A DNA stretch of 64,000 nucleotides from Isoetes taiwanensis (GCA_021234155.1 JAJEKV010000003.1:27015166-27079165); one strand, 5' to 3'. Shown: positions 23,406 to 32,870, counted from the stretch's first letter. The notes: generated by a model not told the origin, from the letters alone. Made by a program: numbers and translations.

Positions 23406-25092
23406 AGTTCTAACACTACTTTCCGATTCTGGCAGAATTATTATGGCTTGAACAAAGCGGCATCGCTTTCGGGTTCAGGTCCCGCACCCAGATTTGTAGA
23501 GGCTATAGCAAGAGAGGATGCAAGAACAGAAGAAGAGAAAGAACTATTTGCTGGCATCCAGGTAGTGCCCCATGAAGTTTTGACGGTTGCTGAGAAATGG
23601 TACTAGTGCATAGAGATAGGGAATATTCACCCTGGGTCCCAGACAAACCACCTCAAGGATCTTTTGCTTTTCTTTGGCAAGAGAGGGACATGAAAAATGA
23701 ACTCGGCGGGTATCGTCATCGACATGGAGGTCTCGCCTGAGAACAATCATGACTTCCTCATCGATGTTGAAGACACCGTAGATCGGGCTTTCGTCCGTTA
23801 TAAGGTTTCACTTTCTAGCTACGAGCCATGTATGATGAACGCAAGTATAAAGGAAAGCCCACAATCTTGCGCTCATAGAGGATGGGCACTAGACTCATAT
23901 GAAAGTTTAGAGAGCTCGGGCATCAAATCAAGAACGATATCTTGGATGGCTACTACATTTGTCGGCGGTGGATATTAGAACACAAAGCGAGCAGTCAGTG
24001 CTAATCGTTCACGGAGTATCAAGGCAAAAACTAACCTAAAGTATACGATACTAAGTGGCTTAAGTCTAGATACAAGGAGAGTGAGACATCCTGGCCTTGA
24101 GCGCCGGGCCCATGGAGACCGAGACATCGACAAAGAAGGCGAGGACACACCTCTGACTATTCCCGTAAAAGCGCCCCTAAACTTGTATTGGGTGGAGTGT
24201 CGAGAACAGCAAGGTCGCCCAATGTGAGTCTGAGAGAAGAGGAACAGTCGTCGAAGAGGAACCCTCTAAGCATACGGGGAAAACATTTAGCTGGTCCTCC
24301 CAAGAGGCGCAAGCGGGACATCTCACCACGAGCCCAAATAGTTAGGAGGGAGTCTTTATGCCTTCTTCAACCGAAGAGCGGGAGACTAGCCGGTAGATCG
24401 TGAAGTTCACTCCATCCGGTGGCGGCGTCACTGGGAGAGCGGGACATGAGTTGTCACAGGCGCCATTGCAAGCATCAAGCTAATGGGGAGAGAATCTACC
24501 CTCCGGGGATGGGCTTGAGATTGAAGTCGATGTGTTCAAGATGCATAAAGCCCGGCAAATATGACTTGTAGGGTCATAAGTCCAGAGCACTTGGACACTC
24601 TCTACGAATCGTTTATCAGCCATCGATGCACCCTCCCCGTCTTTGATGTCGTGCCGATTCGATCCACGCATGAGCGGCGAGCAATTAAGTGGAACAAGGC
24701 AGAGGACCTGCAAAATGCAGAATTTTGGATTGTAAATGGCAACCATACGACCACGGTTGCTCAACTGCTTGTCACACAAGCTTTGGCATGGCCTCCTGAA
24801 ATGAAGCACTTGGCAGAACTGATATTCTTTTTCTATGCCAAAAGGAAATGCCGAGTCCTGGCAGGAAATCTCACAGCAATCGAGTACGTTCGTGTCAGCC
24901 AAGGGAATAATGACATAACAAAGAAGACTATACACGAAGAAGTATTCTTCGAAGAAATTCAGCAGCTTCAAAACCAGTGGGCATTCTACGGGAAGCCTAA
25001 GAAGGGCAAACGCGGGCACTCCGTCGGTGGAGCTTATTCTGTGAGTGCACTACCACCATTATTTTTGACAGTTTGTGCTATCCACCAGTGCC

Positions 25093-25273
25093 AAATTGGG
25101 CGCCCGCCCAATTTCAGACTGTTGACACTCTGTTCAAATTGGGCGGCCGCCCAATTCCCTTGAACGAGTGCCAATTGGGCGCCCGCCCTATTTGGGACCC
25201 GTTCAGGGAAATTGGGCGCCCGCCCAGCTCAGCTTAGTGTCAGATGGTCTGAAATTGGGTGGGCGCCCAATTT
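25093..25273. repeat. Palindromic motif cluster 3: 5 copies inside an intron
   Basis: Copies start at about 25093, 25136, 25172, 25209 and 25252, about 40 bp apart, mostly in the reverse form (GGGCGCCCGCCC). They lie wholly inside the intron 25040-25342 of the ParB-like gene. Spacers differ between copies. Confidence 0.9.
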
Positions 25274-26359
25274 GGGACTGCTAGTGCAGGCAAATTAAGA
25301 TGATGTGTATGGGCCTTATCTAATGCCTTCTGTGTCATGCAGGATTGGAAAGCTGTCGCGCTGCAAACAATTAAAAATGCAACTATGCGTGACTACGACT
25401 ACTTCGTATATCTTGATAACGAATCGTGGTCAATGTGCACCGAAGTTGCCCAGTTATTTTACGAAGACCGGTTGAAGGATGAGAAGGGAGAAAGAATTGA
25501 AGTGAAAGATAGGCTCGGACTTTTCACCAACAATTCCTGTCGCCCATTAAAGTCCATGCATCCTCTAGATCTGAAAAGGCTGATGAAGGAGATCAAGGAT
25601 GGCACCATATTCCTGAAGGGAAGCAAGGACTATACTGGAAGACGTACCATGAAAGTCAGAGCCTTAGAGCTAAAGAAGATTGGAACAATGGAGCGGGCCC
25701 TTGTCAGATACATGAAGGAAGTGAAGAAACTTCCTTTTCAAGACATGGCTGCCTTGAGGCAAGCTCATCCCATATTCACAGAGAATCTGATGCTTATGTT
25801 CGCCAGTAGTATCAGTGGATGGGCAGAAGGACGCAAAGAGATGGAGAAGGAGCTTTCCGGAGTCCCTCTACGGCAAAGTAGACGAATATCTTCTTGGGCC
25901 AGTTGAGGAGGGTGGCAAACCGTTCAAGTGTTTCCACGTTAGTCCACTAGGTTTGTGCGTGGACGTGGTGAACACTTCTGCCCGCTTCATTGGATGTGAC
26001 TTCAGATATACAAAGAAATGGCCAAAGGAAGATTATAAAAAATTCCTTGACTAGCTTAGCACGATGACGGACCAGCAGCTTTACTGGATAGCTATATTTA
26101 TTACGCCAGACCGCCTCAATGAGTGCCTATCCGCCATGAAGACAATAGACGGTGGCAGCCGTGTTTGGGTTGGTTCCTACCAGGACCCCCGGGCCAGAAC
26201 TGCTTCTACCTCTAGAGTTCGAGAGTTGCAATGTCTTGTCCTGCTAATGTATGTTGCCAGAGACGCAGCGGCTCCGCCATCTGTACAGGAAATAAATATT
26301 TGCTTCGCCAATTCCGACCATCCTAAGCTGATCATGAGTGTGCAGCAGGTATGCATTTC

Positions 26360-26381
26360 AAATTGGGCGCCCGCCCAATTT
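26360..26381 (-). repeat. Single palindromic motif in a short intron
   Basis: A complete 22-bp motif (reverse form) fills the middle of the 70-bp intron 26350-26419, between a gtatgc donor and a ttcctacag acceptor. Confidence 0.85.
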
Positions 26382-27405
26382 TGTTGTTGACTATGAATGT
26401 TTCTTTGTTTTTCCTACAGCTTATTGGCTGTATCGTCCTTGGTGCGACAAGGGTGCAGCAGGTGGGGGAGGAGTACTCGTGCAGAATCAGTTGGAAAGTA
26501 CGACGTGCACCTATCTAGTACAGAAGTTGATGTTGGAAGGTTGCACTTTGTTCTCGACTTCTTTTCGGTGGTGCTTTTAAGCGAAGCTGCGGTGTCGCGA
26601 GGGCTATAAAACATTGTCTTTTGAGACAGACGAGAAGCTGGAAATTAAGCTTGTACAGATATTCGAGCAACTCGATGTCATGTTAGACGAGAAAAAATCA
26701 AGAGCTCGGGCACTACAAAAGATCAAAGAGGGAAAGAAGAAGGCGTCTACTTCCAAAAATGTTCCTCAGCCTCAGCTTCCTGCTCCTGAGACACCTTGTC
26801 CGTTCTCCTCTACAACCATAAACGAAGTGCAATCCATTCTGAGACAGGACAAGAGCTCGATTCAGCAAGAGCTCAAAAAGGCAGCGGCCCTTGGCTCTCA
26901 AGATTTGGAACTATTTAGGAGAAGACATCAACGCATTGGCAGGGACGGCACTGGTGAATACTCAGGACATGATTGAGGCGACCTCAAAGTTCGAGGAAGA
27001 GGTTGCTAGGGATCCCGAGTGCATGCGTTGTCATGGAAACACGGGGAAGGGGACAATCGGGGATGGAGAGGATATGGTCCCCAACACATTGAACAATCAA
27101 GATGTAGAGGAAGAGGTCGCGAACGAGTAAGACAATCGGGGTGCGGATGAGGAGAATGAGGACTGGGGTCCCGAAGATTTTAGGCAAAGAATGGAAAAGA
27201 TCAAGGAAGCAGCACAACAACCTCCGCCCCAGCATGAAGAACCCAGCAAGGATCATTCAGAAGAGGTGCCTCCAGATGAATGAGCGATTTATGATTTCAA
27301 AATATGGGAAATATGTTATGAACATTTGTAATTACTTCTTTTTCAGAAATGATAATGTTGCCCTCATTTCCTTGTCTTAAAATTCTCTAGTTTACTTTGC
27401 TAACC

Positions 27406-27539
27406 AAATTGGGCGGGCGCCCAATTTGGTTACCGTAGAAACTAAAACCTTTAATTTAATTTATTTCACGACCAATCTTGTTGCTGTTAACTTGAGACCT
27501 TCGCTATCCTCGGCCAGAAATTGGGCGGGCGCCCAATTT
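27406..27539 (+). repeat. Palindromic motifs downstream of the ParB-like gene (2 copies)
   Basis: Forward-form motifs at 27406-27427 and 27518-27539, just after the C-terminal coding end. Confidence 0.9.
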
Positions 27540-27715
27540 ACTAGCAGAGGAAACATCATCAAACGTGAAGTGAAGTGGAGGTGCAGAAACAGTGGAGATG
27601 AAAGAGCAGACCCTCAGGAATTATTCAGGTACGTTACATTATATAATATTGACTATGCTTATTACATCCTTACATCATTATTATATCCTTGTCAGGTACA
27701 GTAGTCTACAACGAT

Positions 27716-27958
27716 TCACTCGTCGTCAACGCCTGCCAAGGCGATGCCATTCAGCTCAAAGACCTGCTGATCAGGAAGCCAATACAGGTGGACCACAACA
27801 CGAGTGAGCTTCCTGCAAGCACTCGCAGGTCCATCTGCTTTGGACTGGAGCCATGGATCAAGACTAACACCATTCATATAGCACTGGTTAATATCGTTGT
27901 AGCTCAAGTAGCACTTGAAGGATCGGATGTTCTCCGGACGATCCGGCAAGGAAGCCAT
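27716..27958 (-). CDS. SLDPWL small protein, copy 1
   Basis: An 80-residue open frame. Key pattern: FKCYLSYNDINQCYMNGVSLDPWL, shown here as YNDINQCY-x-x-GVSLDPWL, then VVVHLYWLPDQQVFELN and an acidic end. It aligns with the plus-strand copy at 28599-28898 (FDDLHACGFKGISLDPWL, VTIHIVWVPEREAFEIN). Conservation of the pattern between diverged copies on opposite strands argues that it is translated. The family is not recognised. The open frame appears intact. Confidence 0.55.
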   Translation of the reverse strand: MASLPDRPENIRSFKCYLSYNDINQCYMNGVSLDPWLQSKADGPASACRKLTRVVVHLYWLPDQQVFELNGIALAGVDDE

Positions 27959-28070
27959 GAGAGATGAATGCAGTGGAGCTGCTTTTATAGTGGTGAAAAA
28001 TTATTGATGTCAATTATTGGCATACATTCTAGCGCCAGTATTGACTGTATACGGTATACCTGTATAGCCA

Positions 28071-28157
28071 CGCGAAATTGGGCCCAATTTCGCGTACCAT
28101 TCACTATGCGCATTCAAGGGGAACCATTCTAGGGCAAAGTGGGCGGGCGCCCAATTT
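28071..28157. repeat. Palindromic motifs between SLDPWL copies 1 and 2
   Basis: At 28071-28094 lies a 24-bp perfect palindrome with a shortened centre (CGCGAAATTGGG and its complement). At 28135-28157 lies a forward-form motif with AAAGT replacing AAATT. Confidence 0.85.
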
Positions 28158-28261
28158 CACGGGACATGTTGGACAAGTTGCACATATAGAAGACAAGTTG
28201 TACTAATACTTTATCTCATAGATGATTACAGTCTGATTACAACAATATGACAAGCGTTCAT

Positions 28262-28461
28262 TTAGGGAGACTCTTCTGAGTCATTTTCACCGGGCACCCC
28301 AGCGATCTTCTCTATCATGTACATTTGATGCTCTCTATTCCATATCAGATGGATGATAACATCAAAGGGATCAGGATAATGGCGAGGATTTAGAGCTCGC
28401 GGCACTGCTTGAAGTTTTCGTGATTCATCTTATCACGTTCAGGACCAGAATGAGACCACAT
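28262..28461 (-). pseudogene. SLDPWL small protein, copy 2 (frameshifted)
   Basis: It starts MWSHSGPERDKMNHENF on the minus strand. A stop/frameshift occurs near 28392. The continuing frame reads YPDPFDVIIHLIWNREHQ, then MYMIEKIAG and an acidic end (ENDSEESP). The IIHLIW-x-x-EHQMYMIEKI part matches the VTIHIVW and VVVHLYW parts of the other two copies. It is the most diverged of the three. Confidence 0.5.
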
Positions 28462-28598
28462 GGCTAGCCGAAGGCCAAATTTGATGGACAAAGTTGGTTT
28501 GAGATATATTTATACCCACTATAATTATTGATGGTATTGTACGCAAAGATTATTGGATATACATACTACTCGTATATACACCCAATAATACTGCTACA

Positions 28599-28898
28599 GT
28601 GGTCATCAATAATTCCATGGCTATAAATATAGCCGCATTCGAGGGCACAGCACAATCCTTTGCCATGTGTCGCCGTCTTCAGAGATCCCATCTTGACACC
28701 CTCACTTGCCTTATGACCTTTGACGATCTTCATGCCTGCGGCTTCAAAGGGATCTCCCTTGATCCCTGGCTATATGGTATAGCTACTGGTCGAAAGAAAG
28801 ACTCCCCCGGCGAGTATCATGTTACTATCCATATTGTGTGGGTTCCGGAGCGCGAGGCTTTTGAGATTAATAGAATCACCAATAATTACAATCTATGA
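28599..28898 (+). CDS. SLDPWL small protein, copy 3
   Basis: A 99-residue open frame, MVINNSMAINIAAFEGTAQS then FDDLHACGFKGISLDPWL and YHVTIHIVWVPEREAFEIN. It is homologous to copies 1 and 2. A second possible start (MCRRL...) lies at about 28664. No signal peptide or membrane segment. Transcribed away from copies 1 and 2. Confidence 0.55.
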   Translation: MVINNSMAINIAAFEGTAQSFAMCRRLQRSHLDTLTCLMTFDDLHACGFKGISLDPWLYGIATGRKKDSPGEYHVTIHIVWVPEREAFEINRITNNYNL

Positions 28899-29022
28899 GT
28901 CATGTATTTCATAACTTTATATGATATGACTGTGTTGTGCATCTATCAGTTGTTATCATTCAGTTGTTATCTTCGTTTCTGATCTAGTTTTTATCATTTT
29001 CCATTCGCTTGCAACTCCAAGG

Positions 29023-29500
29023 AAATTGGGCGCCCGCCCGTTTCTTTCTGGAGGTCTCGATGGAATTCCCAAGGCAAAGTGGGCGCCCGCCTAATTAAGC
29101 TGGGAAGCTTCCAAGGAGCTTTGTTCAGACAATTCCAAGGGCAAAGTGGGCGGGCGCCCAATTTGCTCTGGAGGACTGGAGGTAACTTTCATCAGATCAT
29201 CTCCAGGACAAAGTGGGCGGGCGCCCAATTTGTCGGCGTGGCATCGGGAAAGCTTTGTTCAGACAATTCCAAGAGCAAAGTGGGCGGGCGCCCAATTTGC
29301 TCTGTAGGACTGAAGGTAACTTTCATCAGATCATCTCCAGGACAAAGTGGGCGGGCGCCCAATTTGTCGGGGGTGGCCTCGAGAAAACTTTGTTCAGACA
29401 ATTCGAAGAGCAAAGTGGGCGGGCGCCCAATTTGCTCTGGAGGACTGGAGGTAACTTTCATCAGACCATCTCCTAGACAAAGTGGGCGGGCGCCCAATTT
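29023..29500 (+). repeat. Palindromic motif cluster 4: 8 copies, 67-bp period
   Basis: Motifs start at about 29023, 29075, 29143, 29210, 29277, 29344, 29412 and 29479. The last six are spaced 67-68 bp and all in forward form, with AAAGT on the left edge. Spacers alternate between two types (attccaagagc and catctccaggac), giving a 134-bp higher-order repeat. It lies downstream of the MVRTR-family gene. Confidence 0.93.
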
Positions 29501-29670
29501 CTTGGGGATAGCCTCCAGATGTTACTTTATCAATGTAGACAAGAAGCATTCTATTCATATAGGAATGTAGTACGTGGCTGGAATACATAGATAATAAAAA
29601 GAACTAAACATCATGCCTCGAAAAAGATAGTTGAACATAAACATAATAGATAATATTGTACATGGAGGTT

Positions 29671-30173
29671 TCAGTCAATGCTCAGTTCCACCGCAATTAG
29701 ATCCCCCAGATCGAACTCTGTAATGGCATCGGCTATCTGAGATCAAACCCGATCATTCAATTCGCGATCGAATGGGGGTCTTTGAGGATGAGCTTCGTTA
29801 CCAAACCCACACGCTCCCTTTTTTCCTTCTTGTAAAGCTTCTTAAATAAGGACCGGAACCTGTTGTGCAGCCAAACATCCTCCATTTTCAGCAGCCTCTT
29901 CAGAGCTTCTGCCTTGTAAATATGGCGCTTCAATGAAATCAAGCAGCCTTCCAGCTCCACCCTGCTGAGGTGATCCGGCTCATCGCCATCCTTCATCAAC
30001 TCTCCCCTACGGAGGAGCTTCCTGAGTTGGTTTCTCATTTCTTCTGTTCCATCTTGGTTTATATCGTTCTGCACCTCGACATGAAGCTGATTCACATGAG
30101 CTAATATTGGCTCGCAGATATGAGACTGCATTTCGCTCATTGTGAATCCATCGTTGCGCCTGGTTCGGACCAT
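29671..30173 (-). pseudogene. Element B accessory protein (MVRTR family)
   Basis: It opens MVRTRRNDGFTMSEMQS at 30173. The conserved block reads SLKRHIYKAEALKRLLKMED, then VW...F-x-x-L-x-KKLYKKEK and LVTKLIL. This lines up with A1 and A2 of element A (LKRCIIQGKVLKYLL; LKKYMIGEKAMRALL). Unlike A1 and A2 it has no intron at the shared phase-1 site. Near 29780 a one-base shift moves the rest into another frame (FDRELNDRV, a TGA, then AITEFDLGDLIAVELSID), ending at 29671. Length would be about 165 residues. Function unknown. The gene is the rightmost of element B, about 250 bp inside the right TIR. Confidence 0.7.
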
Positions 30174-30421
30174 TTTGACTGTCCCGACTACGAATCTACA
30201 CTATGCAGATTTGCGAATGCGGGCTACTGTGGCGAGACAACCTCTAGTCAAGGCGCTTGGGCAGAACAAAAACTCAGATGGCGCTTCTTTGGCTAAATAG
30301 ATACAAGGCCTGCCATCTCACCTACCTGCACGATTCCCGAAGTTTAGCATCATTCTAACGAATAAAACCCCTATATTCTAAAAATTCGGGTCCATTTGGG
30401 AGTCATATGGACTTGGAAAAA

Positions 30422-30446
30422 GTCCATAATTAATGAAATTATGCTT
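30422..30446 (-). repeat. Element B right terminal inverted repeat
   Basis: Ends ...ATGAAATTATGCTT and is followed by TATG. Inverted match to 17820-17844. Confidence 0.75.
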
Positions 30447-31033
30447 TATGGTGTAGACGGATTCGAGGGATGCATATTTGACCAACAAATTCAGCCAAGG
30501 TCCATGAAATGCTGTAACGTTCCTAACCGACATGCCCTTAACTAACTGAGCAAAACCGTCTAGACATTTATGAGTAGTCACTTCTACCCATTTATGCCAG
30601 TGTCTCGGGAACGCCCCACATGCACATTCAAGGTTCGAATACTCGAGTAGTCTACCATGGGCCCGTTACAGTCTCTCCCACTAGAACTATGCTCGTCCTC
30701 GAGCATCCAAAGCTATACCATGTCACAATGATTACCAAGTCTTTGCAAATTACCCATGCATATAGGCACCCATGGAGACCCGGAACTTCGAGACCTACTC
30801 AAATTACCAAGCTAAGCGTTCCTAACAGGCATGCCCTTAACCAAGCGAGCAAAGCTGTCTAGACATTTATGAGTAGTCACTTCTACCCATTTATGCCGGT
30901 GTCTCGGGAACGCCCCACAGGCACATTCAAGGTTCGAATACTCGAGCGGTCTACCATGGGCCCGTTACAAATGCAAAGGGGTCTTTTTTGTATGGATTTA
31001 CAGGGTTCCTGTTATAAGACTGATTCCGTGTGT
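30447..31033 (+). repeat. Right copy of element B target unit, split by a TRIM
   Basis: Diverged second copy of the 17701-17815 unit (TATGGTGTAGACGGATTCG...). It runs to 30512 and resumes at 30970 (aaaggggtcttttttgtatg...) after the TRIM insertion. It ends near ccgtgt at about 31033. Confidence 0.7.
30513..30969 (+). mobile_element. TRIM (miniature LTR retrotransposon), complete
   Basis: Two direct repeats of about 158 bp (30513-30670 and 30811-30969) begin TGTAACGTTCC and end CCCGTTACA, with the TG...CA ends typical of LTRs. The second copy's first bases are altered. About 140 bp of noncoding DNA lies between. A 5-bp target duplication AATGC is at 30508-30512 and 30970-30974. The LTRs are about 93-95 percent alike by eye. 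No standard primer-binding site was recognised after the first LTR. Confidence 0.85.
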
Positions 31034-31039
31034 TTTCAG

Positions 31040-31190
31040 AATGAATTGAATAGAATAGTTTTTTAGCGTCCACGGAGACCAATTGGCCTATGGGACCCAA
31101 ACAAAAAGAGAGCAGCAAGCGTATGCTTGCGAGGATTAAAAACCCCCATACGAAGGGTTTTAGGGGAAAAACCTTAGCAGTAATAAGCAT
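31040..31190 (-). mobile_element. LINE-X 3'-end fragment, minus strand
   Basis: In reverse complement it reads ggtttttcccctaaaaccct, then tttgggtcccataggccaat and ctccgtggacg, with an ATTCTATTCAATTC-type tail. This matches the 3' end of the 33.9-36.05 kb copy. Strongly 5'-truncated, as expected for target-primed insertion. Confidence 0.8.
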
Positions 31191-32589
31191 CTTTGGCACC
31201 TTTGTCTACAATTGCATAGGACAGTTCAATACCGTCCCGTAGGACACAAACGAGTCCATGCATCCATAACCTCCTGGAGGTATGACCCCAACAATCCCAC
31301 TGATGCCGTAGTCAATAATGATGCAACGGCTGGCCAGGCACTAGTAATCGAACATATCGCTCTCGGATATGGGCAAATGCTGGGCAGATCAAAGATGTTT
31401 TAGGGTTTTAAAGAGCAGCAGAAGAAGATGTTGCTTCAAGTTATCTCCCAATCATCCGCTAATGAGTTGTGCATCCCTCCTGTTGGCCAAATCGAGCCTT
31501 CTGAACCCCTTTCTATGAGGTGTTTTGATGGAAAACAGATACGAATTACAAACTGGGTCCAAATGTTGCTTTTTTTATTGAGGACTTCTTGCCGTGAGCA
31601 CCTATTTATCTTCTATGACTACCATAAGAGATGCAAAAGACCACAATAAGTTGTATGTTGCAAGCTATATTATGTTTTGGAGTTTAATTACTATCAAATT
31701 TAGTTCAGTATGTGAGATTTGTAGGTGCGGAACTTTATATAGATTGAAGCGGAAGAAGATTAATATTAGGGTTTGGGTGCCATTTCGAAATAGATGGACC
31801 CATCACTTATTTTGCCCAGAAGTTCAAGCCAACTGATTAGTTGATGTAGACTATTTTAGGGCCATCAGCCATTGAAGGTATTGGCGAACAATAAGCTTAT
31901 TTCAGTAATCTATTCGCTTTGTACGCTTTGCATTTGAATTGGGGATATGGACAAGCACTTATATTTAGTGGTATATATCTGGAAAGGACAGAGGCATTTG
32001 CGCAGATGAATCACAATGTGATAAATTTGCAAGACCATCTCTTCTCAAATTCACGACTTAAAGCAACATATGGAGCTCAACACATCTCATTATTCTCCTA
32101 TTTTTCCAAGAATGATCAATACAGGGAATATGTAGCAAGCATTACTTAGACGATGAATCTCTGCAGATTTCAAATGATTCTAAATGCCTATGCTACAATA
32201 TATATCGAGATCATTTCTTCCTATATTTTGTTATTTTTATATGTATTCAGAGACAATTAAATTATAGAAGTCCCGTACCATGTGCTATTGCATTGTTGCC
32301 TTCTTTATGCTTCATAATCCACTGCTTGGTAATGTTTACCTCACATAGTAGTTATGTAGTGCAGATATTTAGTGCAGATATTTCATACTACAACACCACA
32401 ACAGATGTTTGATGCTACAGTATTCGCCATGCAATGCAAGCTCAATAAATTTTGGCAATATGTTAGTATCTGTAGCATGCTTACGTGATTATATGGTGAC
32501 AATTGTGCAAGCAACATTACAATGTTTTTTACTTTGTTGATCAATACCAACACAATTCCTAAGGCCCCGAAGGGGCCATAAAAATTTTC
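31191..32589. other. Intergenic; short open frames only
   Basis: Open frames at 31212-31403, 31428-31649 and 31919-32149 resemble no family I know and have no splice context. A ggccccgaaggggcc hairpin at about 32563-32577 is the outer tail of the MITE that follows. Confidence 0.4.
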
Positions 32590-32870
32590 ACCATTGCATC
32601 TTATACTTTAAAATCAAATTCCCCCTAAACCCCCTTTGGTTTGGGTGCATATTCATAAGGGGGGTGACTCCGGGCATCGAGAGCTGTTAGATGGGCATAT
32701 TTGCCCGTTGTTCCTCGATCCAGACAATACATAGCAATCCTCGTTTGTGGGGTATGCTTGTACAAGTTTTTGTATACGATATGATGAGGTTTGTAAAATA
32801 CTATAAGGTTTTGGGGAATTTACTGAATGATGTTGATTAATGACAAAACTGCCTTGTTTTTAATACAAAT
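32590..32870 (-). mobile_element. MITE, left arm and body only
   Basis: The arm aatccccctaaaccccc-type through gggtgcatattcataagggg, then gactccgggcatcgagagct and the body with caatcctcgtttgtggggta, as in the 8985 and 51732 copies. The opposite arm is missing. Confidence 0.7.

Larger units (their letters stand above)
22649..27283 (+). pseudogene. Element B ParB-like domain protein
   Basis: The probable first exon is 22649-22679 (MASRPTTGGK, donor gtaagc). Later parts are 23448-23562, an NLS-like PPKRRKRD near 24300, and 24487-25039. The last carries the ParB/sulfiredoxin-type pattern: PEHLDTLYESF, PVFDVVPI, then FWIVNGNHTTTVAQLL in place of the bacterial DGxHR box, and YAKRKCRVLAGNLTAIE. After an intron (25040-25342) come 25343-26349 and, past a second intron (26350-26419), a coiled, acidic C-terminus ending EEVPPDE at about 27283. 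Both introns hold palindromic motifs. Breaks include a frameshift near 24560, another near 25860 and a TAG at 26052-26054. Homology to ParB-like folds is by motif reading. No HTH DNA-binding domain was seen. Exons 23.4-24.4 kb are uncertain. Confidence 0.6.
17820..30446. mobile_element. Element B: 12.6-kb DNA transposon with palindrome arrays
   Basis: The borders are 25-bp terminal inverted repeats (17820-17844 and 30422-30446), 24 of 25 identical, starting AAGCAYAATTTCATTAATTA. They are flanked by TATG at 17816-17819 and 30447-30450, a likely 4-bp target duplication. Inside are a leftward transposase-like gene, a rightward ParB-like gene, three SLDPWL small genes and an MVRTR-family gene. 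About 29 copies of a 22-bp palindromic motif occur between 21024 and 29500 only. All genes are damaged. A 4-bp TSD would fit the Sola1 or Ginger superfamilies among others. I do not assign one. Confidence 0.75.

Noticed and set aside
24487..25039. Horizontal transfer of a bacterial parB
   Set aside because: The box is diverged (NGNHT), the gene has plant-type introns, and ParB-like domains are known in eukaryotes; no bacterial context is seen.
27689..27967. 92-codon plus-strand frame
   Set aside because: Antisense to SLDPWL copy 1, which has homologues; the plus frame has none.
22980..29500. CRISPR-like look: identical palindromic repeats with regular spacers
   Set aside because: Spacers are themselves repeated, spacing is irregular between clusters, no cas-type gene exists, and the host is a plant.
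29079..29570. Long open frames on both strands
   Set aside because: The translation is just the 67-bp repeat read over and over on either strand.
30620..30862. Open frame in the TRIM
   Set aside because: It spans LTR and spacer of a noncoding mini-retrotransposon.
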